Below are positions 32,092-44,087 of a DNA stretch of 64,000 bases, piece after piece. The position numbers were made by a program, and so were the translations under genes. This stretch comes from Schistocerca nitens. Its lineage: Eukaryota > Arthropoda > Insecta > Orthoptera > Acrididae. The notes beneath the pieces are model-generated. The model had not been told where the DNA came from and did no database searches. It saw only the letters and a list, made by a program, of their open reading frames with translations. Positions within the stretch are counted from its first letter, which is position 1. Each line of letters opens with the position of its first letter. Location: positions 297,576,150 to 297,640,149 of the forward strand of contig NC_064619.1 of NCBI RefSeq assembly GCF_023898315.1, in the 5' to 3' direction.

Positions 32092-33394
32092 ATGTCGAGC
32101 GCTTACCGCCGTGCGACCCTCAAAGTTTCCTTCCCAGCTGAACATGCGCGACCTCGTGCACATGAAGTTGAAACGTTCATACGTGAAGAAGTTCGTTTAG
32201 ATCCTAACCACGTTATCGGAATCCATTTTTCGATCACGAGTAGTGTCGTTTATATTAAAATGACAAACACCGAGGTGTGTGAAGATGTTATTCGCCGCCA
32301 TGCCAATGGACTTAAGTTCAAATACTCTGATGGTCACGTCGGAGCTGTAACACTTGAACTCGCAGAGTAGGGTCAACGCACGATTAGGGTGTTTGAACTA
32401 CCTTTTGAAGTGCCGAAGGACGAAGTTGTCTCTGCGTTACAACCATACGGTAACGTCATCGGTTACGTAGAGGAAAAATGGCAAACCTTCACGACCTACC
32501 ACGTCCTTAATGGTGTGCGTCAGGTCAAAATTGAACTGAAAAAACGTATACCATCATACCTGACAATTGGCGGGTGCGAGCCATTGTCATGTACGACGGC
32601 CAACCCCGAACATGTGCGGGTTGTGGACAAGAAGGCCACGTCAGATCCGCCTGCATGCAATGCCGCCTGATCCAGACGCCGGTCGGAGAGGAAGCGTCCC
32701 CAGCGGTATCACTCAGATCCCTGTCACATATGCCAACGTTGCCAAGGAAGGTAGCACCCCTCCACAGGGTCTTTCTGCTTCGTTGACGTCGTCTGATCAG
32801 GTAGATGCAATCGCTACTGATTCTGAGGTACCACAGACGCCAGATCCTGACCAGCCGGATCTTCGCAGCACTGTGAGTGAAAATGCTACTGAGATGGACG
32901 TTGATCCGGGAGTGGTACCTACTTCTGCTTTTCTTCAGACTGGTCCGGAGTCAGACGAAAGCCACCCGCAATCAGACTCTGAACGACATGTTCGAAAACA
33001 AGGGTCGACACGAAAGAGAAAGAAACGTAGCCGTACACCCCCTGATGAATCCATTCTACAGATGGATACCAGGGATGCACACCCGAAGATGGACGGCAAA
33101 CCGCTCTTTGATGACCAAAAGTCTGATGCGAACGACCCGCCACAGGCGACCACTGGCAACGAACACCCCTCCTTACTGGCGCCGTCGCCCCGACAGGTCG
33201 ACGTGGAAGAGAGCCTATCCGATGAGACGAAAACTACGTCTCCCCTCCACGTGGATGATGTACACAGCCGATACCCTACCGCAGTATCAGTCTCCTGGGC
33301 AGACGACGTGGAGATCGAAGGGACTGGGGTAGACGGTGCTGATGATGGGGCGCCCCCATCGGTTGCGCCCGCGCCCGCAAACTCTCCACAATAG
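32092..33394 (+). pseudogene. LINE ORF1 (nucleic-acid-binding protein) pseudogene
   Basis: Start MSSAYRRATLKVSFPAEH at 32092, the first ATG that leads into the conserved part. In-frame TAG at 32368, then FELPFEVPKDEVVSALQPYG (RRM-like). A frameshift near 32575 leads into TCAGCGQEGHVRSAC, a CCHC zinc knuckle (C-X2-C-X4-H-X4-C). A second shift near 32650 leads to an acidic, Ser/Pro-rich C-terminal region with a basic RKRKKRSR cluster, ending at the stop at 33392-33394. ORF1 proteins bind LINE RNA and chaperone it. One stop and two frameshifts: inactive. Confidence 0.85.
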
Positions 33395-33456
33395 CAGCCT
33401 CTTCAGCGGACCGGCAAGATCGACGACCTCTCGCTCCTGAAGAAGAAGCCCCACCT

Positions 33457-36400
33457 GTGCCTGTGGGACTCCAACACCAGCATTATCGTGTCGCAACGAT
33501 TAACCTCGCGACCATTCATGCGCCCCCCAAACTAGCGCTGCTCCGCGATATGATTTATGATGCGGACATAGATATTGCGCTATTTCAGGAAGTGCATGTC
33601 GCCGATTTATCACCACCACATGGCTTCACGGCGCATCTTTCTCCCGCTTCGGACACCGGTAGTGGTGTTGCCATCATCTTACGCGAAGGTCTTCCTGCCG
33701 AAGATGTCCTATACCTCCCCAACGGCAATGGTCCTTACTCTCTTTGGTGTACGCATCGCCAACATTTATGCGCCGTCGGGCTACAGCTACCATCGTGAAC
33801 GCAGTGCTTTCTTCGCGAATGAAGTTACACCCCTTTTTATGGGACCTCACGATGACTGGGTCATGGGTGGATACTTCAACTGCACCCAGCGACCTCAGGA
33901 TCAATTGCCGCGTCACTCACCATGCGCAGCTCTGGAAACAGTCGTCACGCGGCTACAATTCGTCGACACGTGGAGACATGTTCACGGTGATCTTTTGGGC
34001 TTTACGTACTACACTGCGCACTCCTCTAGCCGACTGGATCGCATCTACATCTCGCGATCCCTAATTCAACACACTCGACAGGCTGAAATCTGGCCTGTTG
34101 CTTTCTCAGATCATGAGGCTTACTTCTGTGATGTTGTTCTCACAAGACAGGCAGTATGGCACGGACGTGGTTTATGGAAACTGAACACGGCACTTCTTAA
34201 TTCACCTGACTGTTGACTTCTAATAGAAGACACTTGGATCACGTGTAATAGACGCCGACCCACTATCCGTCTACCATATCCTGGTGGATCCAGTGTGCAA
34301 AGCCTGCTCTTCGAAAAACTTTAACCCGGTATGGCGAAGATGTTGTCGCCTGGAGGAAGAGCACTATGGACTTTTACTACAGGATCCTACGAGAATGCTC
34401 CACGATGCCAGCCTCCCCTGAGCGCCATACAAGAATGAACCATGCTAAGGCCCAAATCTCCAATCTCATGCGAAGGCATTTGGAAGGAGCGATAGTACGA
34501 TCTCGTACTGCTGATCGCATGCCTCATGAACATCCGTCGATGTACCACATCATCCAAGAACGCCAAAATCGACGCCGAAAATTGATTCACGTCCGAACAG
34601 ATAAAGAAGGGCGTCGCTACGTAACCCAATCTGCAATAGGGAATGTGCTTCACGCCCACTACCAGCAGCTATACGCCACAATTCCACATTCCCCAGAGTT
34701 GATCGAGGAAGTCACACAGCTCAACATCGGTGGTATCCCAGGAGATGCGGCGATTGACTTGATGTCAGAGGTGACTGATCAGGAAGTCCGCGATGTGATC
34801 CGGCAGGAACCATCAATCGCTCCCCAGGACCCGACGATCTTCCCCTCAAATTTTATCGCACCTTCCGTGATCTGTTAGAGTCCACCTTCACCTCCATCTC
34901 TCGGGAACTGATGTCTCCGGAAGTACCTATGCCGGACGCTTTCATGGAAGGAATTATTATTCCTGTACTTAAACCGCATGGTGGCAACAATATCAGTGAT
35001 TATCGGCCCCTCACCCTCCTTAACAGTGATATGAAAATCTTCACTCGCCTTTTGGCGGCACTACTTAAAAACGTTGCCCGATATGTTGTGTCGCCAGACC
35101 AAGCATCTTTGGGAGGGGCTAATAATATCCGCACGGCTTTATGCCGCTACAGGGATATGATCGCCGTTACCCAGGCACAACGCCTCTCTGGGGCACTTGC
35201 ATCTTTGGACTTTAGTCAAGCTTTTGATAGGGTTGACCATTCGTTCCTTACGGCCGTTCTCCACCATATGGGTTTCCCAGTCGCCGTTATCACGGTAGTG
35301 ATGCGCCTTCTGCGGGGTGCCTCATCCAGGATTATGTACAATGGCAGACTCACTCCGCCGATAAAAATAGGTCGATCCGTACGTCAAGGTTGCCCTCTAT
35401 CAGCGATTTTGTACGCCTTTTCCTTGGAATCCTTGCTATGTGGACCGAGACAACGTTTGGTAGGGTTGTCCATAGATCGCTACCGATTCTGTTGCACAGC
35501 CTATGCTAACGATGTCGTCATCTGTTTACGTAATGCCGACGAGGTTCGAGCTGTTTTGACGTGGGTAGCGACTTACGGTGAGGCGTCGGGTAGCTCTTTA
35601 AACGTACGTAAGTCACAAGTTATGTTCATTGGCACGGGACTTCCCGTGGAGTGCGTTACACCTCTCACCACCGTTGATAACATTCGCTGTTTGGGAATAG
35701 ATTTTTCATCTGATCTCCGGCGTTCAGCCACCATCAACTGCCGACGCCTCCTTTTCATGATCAGAGCAGGTCTTATGGACCATCGCCTTCGACCCCTAGA
35801 TATTCTCTAACGAGCTCGATATGTCAATATATATATCGCATCCCGAGTTCCCCATGTAGCACAAGTTCTACCTTTCCCGCTTACTGTGGCACGTCGCATG
35901 TTGGCAGCGATGTCATCTTTCGTCAGCTCTGGGCTGTTGTTCAAAGTTAACTATGCAACCCTTACTCTTCCCCGTGAACGAGGTGGGATAGGTCTGTTTC
36001 ACGTGCCGGATAGAGCTCGCGCCCTATTTGTCAGCTCCCAGATGACGGTATGGACACGTTGCCCAACGAGCCTCACTGGTTTCCTCCTGTCGGTATATTC
36101 GCCGGTCTCACTGTCAGCCCCAGTGATGATCTCGGATGTTCCGGCCCAGTTCCATTATATACGGTACTTCTTTCTTGAACTCAGTTATCTACGCCTCATC
36201 TTACCAAGACAGCTTTTACTCAAGACAAAGGCAGTATACAATGTCCTCCAATTAGGTCGTCCACCTAACCCGATTGAACGAAAGTTCCCCCAGGTTGACT
36301 GGCGTCATGTATGGCGCGCGGTGTTCGCTTGTTACCTTGACACGAATGTTCAATCTGTCTGGTACCTAACTGTCAATGGTAAGCAAGTCAACCAATTTCG

Positions 36401-36806
36401 CCTTCATCGTATCCACCTCGCCCAATCACCTCTATGTTCCACGTGTGGAGTGCCAGACAATGATGAACATCGGTTTGGTTGCGGACCGGCGGCGGAGGTT
36501 TGGCACTTGGTTCGACGTATTGTGACTTTTCTAACGCGGGACATTCCGGATCGGATTACTCCCCTTTCATTATTATTTCCCGAACGTGATTATTTTCCTC
36601 GGACAAAGACCAATGCTGTGAATTGGATTCGCGGACATGCCATTCACTACCTATTTGGACAAACTGTAGACTCTGTACTCGATTTTTGGACATACCTCAA
36701 TGACCGTCATTATGTCGTTGTCCGTCACCCAAAATACAGACAATTTTTCTCGAACTTCCTTGGGAGTGCTTTCCACGAGCCGCCTCGCAGCTGGAATGTG
36801 TTAAGC
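33457..36806 (+). pseudogene. LINE ORF2 (endonuclease/reverse transcriptase) pseudogene
   Basis: 33457-33740: endonuclease start, VATINLATIH and ALFQEVH with the catalytic Glu. After a frameshift 33740-34216 continues with IYAPSGY, WVMGGYFN, SRLDRIYIS and FSDHEAYF, the last with the catalytic His. 34366-34878 and, after another shift with SPGPDDLPLKFYR, 34911-35810: RT with DYRPLTLLN, LDFSQAFDRVDH, RQGCPLSAILYAF and YANDVVI, where YADD is expected, so the second catalytic Asp is lost. A stop at 35808. 35886-36806: thumb and a CSTCGVPDNDEHRFGC zinc motif. At least three frameshifts and two stops: inactive. Confidence 0.9.
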
Positions 36807-36811
36807 CAAGA

Positions 36812-37002
36812 AAAAATGGCACTGAGCACTATGGGACTCAACATCTTAGGTCATAAGTCCCCTAGAACTTAGAACTACTTAAACCTAACGAACCTAAGAA
36901 CATCACACACACCCATGCCCGAGGCAGGATTCGAACCTGCGACCGTAGCAGTCCCGCGGTTCCGGACTGCAGCGCCAGAACCGCTAGACCACCGCGGCCG
37001 GC
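36812..37002 (-). mobile_element. tRNA-derived SINE, family A
   Basis: Inserted at the end of LINE ORF2. 12-bp target duplication GTTAAGCCAAGA at 36800-36811 and 37003-37014. Youngest layer of the nest. Confidence 0.96.
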
Positions 37003-37390
37003 GTTAAGCCAAGAGAGAAGAAGGTTTCCTGTTTGAACCAATGAACATTTCTGAACAATTAAACGGAACACATCAATTTCGAGAAGACGTGACTCAACAT
37101 ATTACCAGCGGGGCGCAGAAGGCCTCTGATCAAATACACAACAAAACTACACAAAACAAAATAAAAATAAAATTCAAAAAAAGAAAGATTTTGTTGTTTG
37201 TAAGGATTGCCCTAACCTTGATTTCCCATATTTCCCCTGGTATATAGGCAGCTCTCTGGAGTAGATTTAGCCAGGAGCCAACGCCTGAAGTGGACCAGAT
37301 TTTTTTGTTATAGGATGAAAGTGGCGGTGGCGCTTAGGTTTTTTTCTTTTTTTTTAGTTCAAAAAAATTACAATAAATTAAAAAAAGGCA

Positions 37391-37446
37391 AAAGTCCTGA
37401 GTTCGAGTCTCGGTCGGGCACACAGTTTTAATCTGCCAGGAAGTTT
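37391..37446 (+). mobile_element. Foldback element, right remainder of tRNA-like arm
   Basis: Resumes the + arm after the LINE: GAGTTCGAGTCTCGGTCGGG (box B) and TTTTAATCTGCCAGGAAGTT, then target duplication TATTTAATTACT (37447-37458). Truncated compared with the left arm, which continues about 50 bp further. Confidence 0.88.
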
Positions 37447-38010
37447 TATTTAATTACTGTTTTCCCTGTGTGCGTGTATTTTTTTTACCATGAATATCAT
37501 CCCAGCACGTGTAAATCATCAACCTTAACATAATAAAAGTATGTAATATAATATAGAGAGTTCTCATGTGCACCTTAAAATCCCTTCCTATAAATTTATT
37601 TCCAATCCTAAATTTTAATTTGTCTTTTTGTTACAAGCCTTTTACGACAAATATTAATAAATACCTTTTACTGAACACTACTTCATTTTATTTGCAGTGA
37701 AAGTAACGCAAAAACTGAAAACAAAAAGAAAATTGTTTATGTATAGGGATTCAACACCGCAACGCTCATATTACTGTTCTGCACACTCTCCGCTGCGCCA
37801 ATCGCAGACTGGATCTTAACTTAAATGATTGATGTTGCACTCGGCGAGCGTAAAAAATGCTATTTTCTCTAAACGCCTGGCCATCTGTAACTCCCATTTC
37901 GCCTCAAATTTCTGACCCAACCCTACATATATCATAAATATGGTCGAAATCGGCAACGACGATTAAGTCCGGACTCCTAGTTAATCTGTTACACCAAGTT
38001 GTCCCTTGTA

Positions 38011-38654
38011 CACCGCCTTTTGGCTTCAAAAGAAAAATTAATTAATGCGATCTAATATAAAGAGAATAAAGAGATTCTATGCATCGTGTTACTCAGTACA
38101 ATGTGATTCAGGTTGTATTATAAATATAGTAACCAGTCACGTTTCTTGGAAGAGTCTAAATTAATTAAATCAATAACGATTCCAAAATTTCGTACTAATT
38201 CCAGAAAAGTGAAATTCAGTTTCGATGCATCACGCAGATGGTACACGTTTTGATTACAGTACATTGCAAATTAACCCCTTGTTAGGAAAATTTGTGACGT
38301 GGCGTCGTTATATAATATTGCAGTCGACCTTACTGTGAGTAACAAATACAAAATGACGACGTCAAAAGAAAGTGGTAAGCTGCTCTTTTCTATATAAGTA
38401 CTTCCATGTTATCTCAATCAAACTGGCATTAGCTACAAAAGAAACACTGTGTGCTGCTCGTCTGTAGAGTGTCAAAGAGGCTTAAAACAAACAAGTCGTG
38501 CACCAGTAATGACAAGGAGAGTTAATTGCTGAGCAGTGTTCCACACTAGTCAAAGATTATGTAAATGAACCAGCGAAGAGAGTTTTGCTGGCAGAGTCTT
38601 TCATTCCCTTTCACCTATCCACGACAGGCTGCCCTATCTGTGCCACTTCATGTT
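38011..38654. other. Intronic, nothing recognised
   Basis: AT-rich, no ORF or repeat end that I recognise. Confidence 0.4.
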
Positions 38655-39610
38655 TCTAACAAGGGAAACTTCCGCTCCCCCCCTCCCCCTTTTCCAACAG
38701 ATTCACTAGCGGACAGCCCGTCAAAAACGGAATAGAGATCAAGCATGGAAACAGAAAGAAGGTGTACTGAACTGCGAAGAAAGAAGCAAAACAGAAACAT
38801 TGACCGGTCCAAGATCAAGATGTGCAGATCGAGCAGACTGCAAGAACCATGGTGTCATGCTTGTGCGATCAAGGCATTGGACTGCAATGTGCGAGGTCAA
38901 TGTTCAGATCTCCCTCGCGTCCGTTTTTCTAACAAAATTATGAACTTTCCATGAGGTCATTGACGTTTCTCTCTCCTTCTACAGTCTTGGCAATTGTCAT
39001 ACTATACACTGGTTAGCGAATATGAGTAAAGTGGTAAGAATACATTATGGTCGCAAGTAAACGTGACGAATAGTGAGATCAGGCGAGAGGCCGTAACGAA
39101 CCTCTCACAGAAATGGAAGCAACAAATAAACGGGTGTGAACTATTTTACAATAGAGGAACTCAAGATCCAAAAATTCCAAAACGGAACGTAAGTCATAAC
39201 ATGTGGCACTTGTCTACAAGAAATAGGAGGTCCCTTCCTTACAACTTGCTGTTGCAAGCGGGCGTTACACCACAACACAGACACAAATCTGAATACAGCG
39301 AACATATGCGTCAAGGATCGGAAGGGCAATTCACAATTTTGTGAAAAAAGAGGGCAAGAGGGAGATTTGAAGAAGGATCTGACCCTTCGCAGTCTAACAC
39401 CATAACTACACGACAACCACACCGTGGTGCTTGTGGTTCGCTCGATGGTACACGTCTTGAGCTTCGAACATTCACTGTTTCTATTTTGCTTCGTTTTACA
39501 CAGTTCAGGACACGTTCTTCCTGTTTTCATGCTTCATCTGTGTTCAGTTTTTGACGGGCTATCCACTGGTACAACTTACCACTATATCCGAGGCCGTCGA
39601 TTCGGCCTCG
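38655..39610. mobile_element. Foldback element with about 250-bp inverted arms
   Basis: Left arm about 38697-38970 (AGCCCGTCAAAAACGGAA; AGAAGCAAAACAGAAAC) pairs with the right arm about 39300-39575 (reverse complement AGCCCGTCAAAAACTGAA; CGAAGCAAAATAGAAAC). The loop of about 330 bp is non-coding. Arms have diverged with small indels. No transposase. Confidence 0.85.
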
Positions 39611-40011
39611 TTTTACAATGTACATCTGTAATGTTCAGAAACATCATTTTCCACGAATTCTCTCCGCAGCCAGCATAATATATTTTTTGTCAGTTGACTT
39701 GTTTCCTGTTTGTCACGTAGTTGTTGGTGTAAATAGCAAAATTTGGTGTCATTTTGCTATCGGTGTGCATCAACGTTAAAACGTTTCCTTTAGCTATGTT
39801 CATATTGTTACATTTGCACGTAACTGTTAGGCAACTGACAACCATCGTTCTAATTACTGAATTAAGATAATTTCTGCCAGGAATGGAGGTTTTTAGCTTG
39901 CGTTACTGTATCTGATTAAATGAATTGCTTCTTTCAGGTTGTACGAGTAGTATGTTGTGTAACTTCCCTAATTCTAGCTGCCTGTATGAAACCATTATGT
40001 GAGACTATGCG
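39611..40011. other. Intronic, nothing recognised
   Basis: AT-rich, no signal. Confidence 0.4.
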
Positions 40012-40189
40012 AAATGTGTGTGAAATCTTATGAGACTTAACTGCGAAGGTCATCAGTCCCTAAGCTTACACACTATCCTAAGGACAGACACACAAACCCA
40101 TGCCCGAGGGAGGACTCGGACCTCCGCCGTGACCAGCTGCACAGTCCATGACTGCAGCGCCTGAGACCGCTCGGCCAATCCCGCGCGGC
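40012..40189 (-). mobile_element. tRNA-derived SINE, family B
   Basis: Minus orientation: tail AAATGTGTGTGAAATC first, head ending GGCCAATCCCGCGCGGC. Box B complement is altered (GGACTCGGACC). No clear target duplication. Confidence 0.88.
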
Positions 40190-40602
40190 AGTATTTGAAC
40201 TTCCAAAGTGTATAGTTGTGTATGTGTTATGCAACCTCTGCGAAACATTTGTGGAAGTGATTGCTGTATAACTAACTCTATTAACTGTATGTGTAATCTT
40301 TATATTTGATCTTCTAATACAAAACATTTATACAATCTTTAATTGTACAACGTCGGTACGTACGTTAACCAAACGAACGTTTAGATTCCTAGCTGTACAT
40401 AATTTTTGTATCATGACTCAATTAATCACTGACTATAAAGTGTACCTTCCCACTGCTGTGAGTATAGAACAAAACAATATCTTTGAACACAGCCCTCTAA
40501 ATACGATAGTCGTTTGGCTTAATAATTGGCGACATACTGTAGCTGTACGTAACTTGAATCTGTGTAAAATGAATAAACACTCACTATTCCATAAACGCAT
40601 GT
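40190..40602. other. Intronic, nothing recognised
   Basis: AT-rich, one 63-codon ORF without domain. Confidence 0.4.
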
Positions 40603-40615
40603 AATAATGTGTGAG

Positions 40616-40818
40616 CCGGCCGGTGTGGCCGAGCGGCTCTAGGCGCTTCAGTCTGGAACCGCGCGACCGCTACGGTCGCAGGTTCGAATCCTGCCTCGGG
40701 CATGGATGTCTGTGATTTTCTTAGGTTAGTTAGGTTTAAGTAGTTCTAAGTTCTAGGGGACTGATGACCTGAGATGTTAAGTCCCGTAGTGCTGAGAGCC
40801 ATTTGAACCATTTAAACC
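40616..40818 (+). mobile_element. tRNA-derived SINE, family A
   Basis: Perfect 13-bp target duplication AATAATGTGTGAG at 40603-40615 and 40819-40831. Box B intact. Confidence 0.97.
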
Positions 40819-41103
40819 AATAATGTGTGAGACTGGGCTTAAGAATGATATGGCTTACCTGTGCAACAACGGAAACATAGCTCTACTCATGCCATCTTTG
40901 ATTGTAATCACTGCAACAAGATGAAGTGGAGGAAATTTCGCTACTTTTGTGTTACATAAATAAATATTGTTAGGTGCAACGTGAGTAAGCCAAAAGCCAT
41001 TGAATTATTCACTAATAATCGGATCACGCAGGCTGTAAAGTGCGTCCAGGTAACCGTACTTAAAAACTTTTGAATAAAGAAGTGAGATGTGAAGACTCGT
41101 TAA

Positions 41104-41307
41104 AAAAAATGGTGCAAATGGCTCTGAGCACTATGCGACTGAACTTCTGAGGTCATCAGTCGCCTAATACTTAGAACTAATTAAACCTAACTAACCTAAG
41201 GACATCATACACATCCATGCCCGAGGCAGGATTCGAACCTGCGACCGTAGCGGTCACGCGGTTCCAGACTGAAGCGCCTAGAGCCGCACGGCCACACCGG
41301 CCGGCTC
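41104..41307 (-). mobile_element. tRNA-derived SINE, family A
   Basis: Target duplication AAGACTCGTTAA (41092-41103) and AAGACTCGGTAA (41308-41319). Opposite to the copy 285 bp upstream. Confidence 0.95.
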
Positions 41308-41319
41308 AAGACTCGGTAA

Positions 41320-41770
41320 GGACTAACTTCAAAACTATTGTGATTTTGCAGTGCATTAACCATGAACGCAGACTTACTCATACGGAATTAAATAATATTA
41401 AGATATCTCCATTGATGATCATTGTTATTAACCAGTGCTGTCATTTAGGTATAAAACAAAAAGCTCACGAAGTGAAGGTTTTTGACAAAACTTAATCTTA
41501 CATTCAGTACTTTGAAAAGGAAAAAAGGTAAAGAGCGATGTGATGCCTTCCTGAGTTCATGCATGCTAGACTCATGAAATGCTTAAACCGACAAGGCTCT
41601 TATAGTTAAAACAAAAGCTGCAATTTTGAAAAATCTTAAACTGAAAACGTTCCCTAAACACGACATTTCGTTTCCTACGATATTAGCGCAGGTGAATGCA
41701 TAGCCAAATATTACCCTGTTTGATATGTTCGAAGCTGCAGCAGCTGCGTGCCGAAATCTAGACTCGACAC
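41320..41770. other. Intronic, nothing recognised
   Basis: AT-rich, no signal. Confidence 0.4.
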
Positions 41771-41779
41771 CAGCACAGA

Positions 41780-41988
41780 GGTTGCCGGCCGCGGTGGCCG
41801 TGCGGTTCTAGGCGCTGCAGTCCGGAACCGCGGCACTGCTACGGTCGCAGGTTCGAATCCTGCCTCGGGCATGGATGTGTGTGATGTCCTTAGGTTGGTT
41901 AGGTTTAAGTAGTTCTAAGTTCTAGGGGACTGATGACCTAAGATGTTAAGTCCCATAGTGCTCAGAGCCATTTGAGCCATTTTTGAAT
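41780..41988 (+). mobile_element. tRNA-derived SINE, family A
   Basis: Box B intact. 9-bp target duplication CAGCACAGA at 41771-41779 and 41989-41997. Confidence 0.95.
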
Positions 41989-41997
41989 CAGCACAGA

Positions 41998-43205
41998 TAA
42001 CACGTCCGATTCAACCAACAGACGACAAAGAAGTATTAGTCGGCGCTTGTTGACCACACAGCAATATAAACTTTGGTATCCAAAGGGTCTCCTCTGTAAA
42101 TGTACTAAGGAAATACGCTATCTGCGGCGAATCTTAAGTGCAAAACTGCAACCTCTTGTAATATAGAAACCTTACAGTTGAACGAGCTCCAATTACAGAA
42201 ACGTTTGCGTTGTGGCTATTTTCTTCGACGCCTCGCTTCTACCGTAATACGACTGCGTCCCAGTAGGATGTGAGATGCTGTGTCTTAAGTAACACCACCA
42301 GCTCTACTTCTGTCACCGCTATTAACGAGACTAGTGACAGAAACCTTAATCATACGATTTACCAATCATCTACTCACAGTTAAGTAAAATTTATACTTAC
42401 AGCTATTTTAATAATAAATAAAGATAAGACTCTACATGAAATCATATGTAACCTCGCAGGGCGAACTGATTACCTTCCTGTTCAGACCAGAGAAACGGGG
42501 TCGGGAGGGGAGGCAGTGACAGAGTACACTCCAGTATTCTTACAAATAGGGTCCTGTAACACGCTACACATCTTTACTCGCTATTGAATTAAGTGCCCAT
42601 TTAGAACAGAAACGTAAGTAATACGTGCAGTATAACTCACCTCTGCTGCTCACGACGCTTCGCTGACAGTATCCGTAAAACTATCTCCCCAGAGACGTCC
42701 TATTTTCCTCAGTTATTTATATTGATTCTTCGTCTTATGTTTCAATCGCGGGTGAAAGTGCCGATTGATTTTGTTACAATTTTGAGTTTTCTCATCCACC
42801 GAAGTATCTTTCATACAGCGTCATCACAAACTTTTTTGTGCATGGTACGTGGTACATGTAGTTCTTAATTTCACATAAGCAAAAGCAGACAGACCATGTC
42901 GCTGTGATTACATGAAAACTTGAAATCACTGTGCATAGGTCTGAAAATATAGCTCAGATATTTTAGAAATGAAGCACAATATCCGTTGTTGAAGGATATT
43001 ATTCGTAAACTGTTCCGAAAAATGGCGAAGGCTTTGCTGGAGTTGCTTTCGGATGTTGTGGTATTATTGCTGCCGACATACTGCTTAGTACTAGATATAG
43101 CTTGGAAGCAATCTGCGTTCTTCCGCCTGCCAAATAAAACAGCGCTCGTCCGCAAGTTTCTTGGTGCGATACATTGATCCTTAACAAGAATTCTTAACGC
43201 TAGGA
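41998..43205. other. Intronic, nothing firm
   Basis: Mostly AT-rich with no signal. 42950-43200 on the minus strand has a faint PIF/Harbinger-like C-terminal pattern (KAFAIFRNSLRII), too weak to call. Confidence 0.35.
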
Positions 43206-43211
43206 AGCAGA

Positions 43212-44087
43212 TGTACGAGGGATGGAACTTTAATAGTGGCAACTATTTATTTACAGCTCGTAGAAAATAGATGCGTGTTTCAAAGTTTTACTGACCTTCA
43301 AAGTAGTCACCAGCATTGTGTATCACCCGTTGCCAGCGATGTGGTAGTCGTAGGATACTCTTAGCAGTGCCAGTTGTGTTGACAGTTCGAGCGGCGCAGT
43401 CTATTGCCCAATTAATTTGTTGCAGCTCTGAAGCGAGTGCCATGAAGTGTTTCCTTCAGTTTAGAAATCGAGTTGAATTCACGAGGGCTTAAGTCAGGGG
43501 AGTGCAGTAGGTGGTATAGCACTTAGCAGCCCCATCAGTCAAAAAAATCTGTAACAGCTTGCACTGCCTGAGCATTGTCCTGCAAAATGATGGTCAGGTC
43601 CTACCGAGAATGTTATCACTTATGTCTCTGAGCTGGTCGTAGGTTGTGTTCCAAAAAAGAACAGGATAGAGACAGAAGTGATGACACTTTCGGCAGGACC
43701 TGACCATCATTTTGCAGGATAATGCTCAAGCACGTACAGTGCAAACTGTTACTGATTTGTTTGACTGATGGGGCTGCTAAATGCTATACAATCTACTGCA
43801 CTCCCCTGATTTAAGCTCTCATGAGTTCAACTCGATTTCTAAACTGAAGGAAACACTTCACGGCATTCGCTTCAGAACTGCTACAAATTATTCGGGCAAT
43901 AGACCGCGCCGCTCTGTCAACACAACTGGCACTGCTAAGAGTATCCTACGACTTCCACATCGCTGGCATTGGGTTATACACAATGCTGGTGACTACTTTG
44001 AAGGTCAGTAAAACTTTGAACCCCGTATCTATTTTGTACGAGCTGTAAATAAATAGTTGGCACTATTACAGTTACAACTCTCGTACT
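43212..44087. mobile_element. Near-perfect palindrome of two mariner 3' halves
   Basis: Arms of about 420 bp (43212-43632 and 43662-44087) around a loop of about 30 bp. Both outer tips read TACGAG inward. The right arm on + and the left arm on - encode the same mariner-like C-terminal part: QDNAQA (second catalytic Asp), LLHSPDLS, SISKLKETLHGI, and a stop after YFEGQ. The arms differ by scattered substitutions and a few indels. The N-terminal half of the transposase is absent from both. Confidence 0.9.

Larger units (their letters stand above)
31976..37390 (+). mobile_element. Two-ORF non-LTR retrotransposon (LINE), decayed
   Basis: Leader about 31976-32091, ORF1 32092-33394, ORF2 33457 to about 37010, then an A-rich 3' end (AAATTACAATAAATTAAAAA near 37367). 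ORF1 has a CCHC knuckle; ORF2 has an AP-type endonuclease, RT and a C-terminal Cys/His motif. The RT style (YRPLTLLNSDMKIFTRLL) suggests an L1/Tx1-like clade, not certain. It lies in the tRNA-like arm of the foldback element, replacing about 17-20 bp of the arm, with no target duplication of its own. A SINE interrupts its 3' end. Confidence 0.88.
30329..38010 (+). mobile_element. DDE transposon shell with long inverted ends, host of a four-level nest
   Basis: The left end TACAAGGGGCAC (30329) matches the reversed right end TACAAGGGACAA (38010). Inside, the inverted match is clear between 30840-31030 and 37690-37885 (AGATGGCCAAGCGTTT versus AGATGGCCAGGCGTTT; TTTCACTGCAAAT on both). Two SINEs split the left arm. 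Between the arms lies a transposase remnant (31150-31640) and, inserted in it at TATTTAATTACT, the foldback/LINE composite 31646-37446. Without insertions the element is about 1.4-1.5 kb. No target duplication of the shell is obvious and its superfamily is not certain. Confidence 0.75.

Noticed and set aside
42950-43242. PIF/Harbinger transposase C-terminus on the minus strand
   Set aside because: Only one short pattern (KAFAIFRNSLRII) fits; no catalytic motif or inverted ends.
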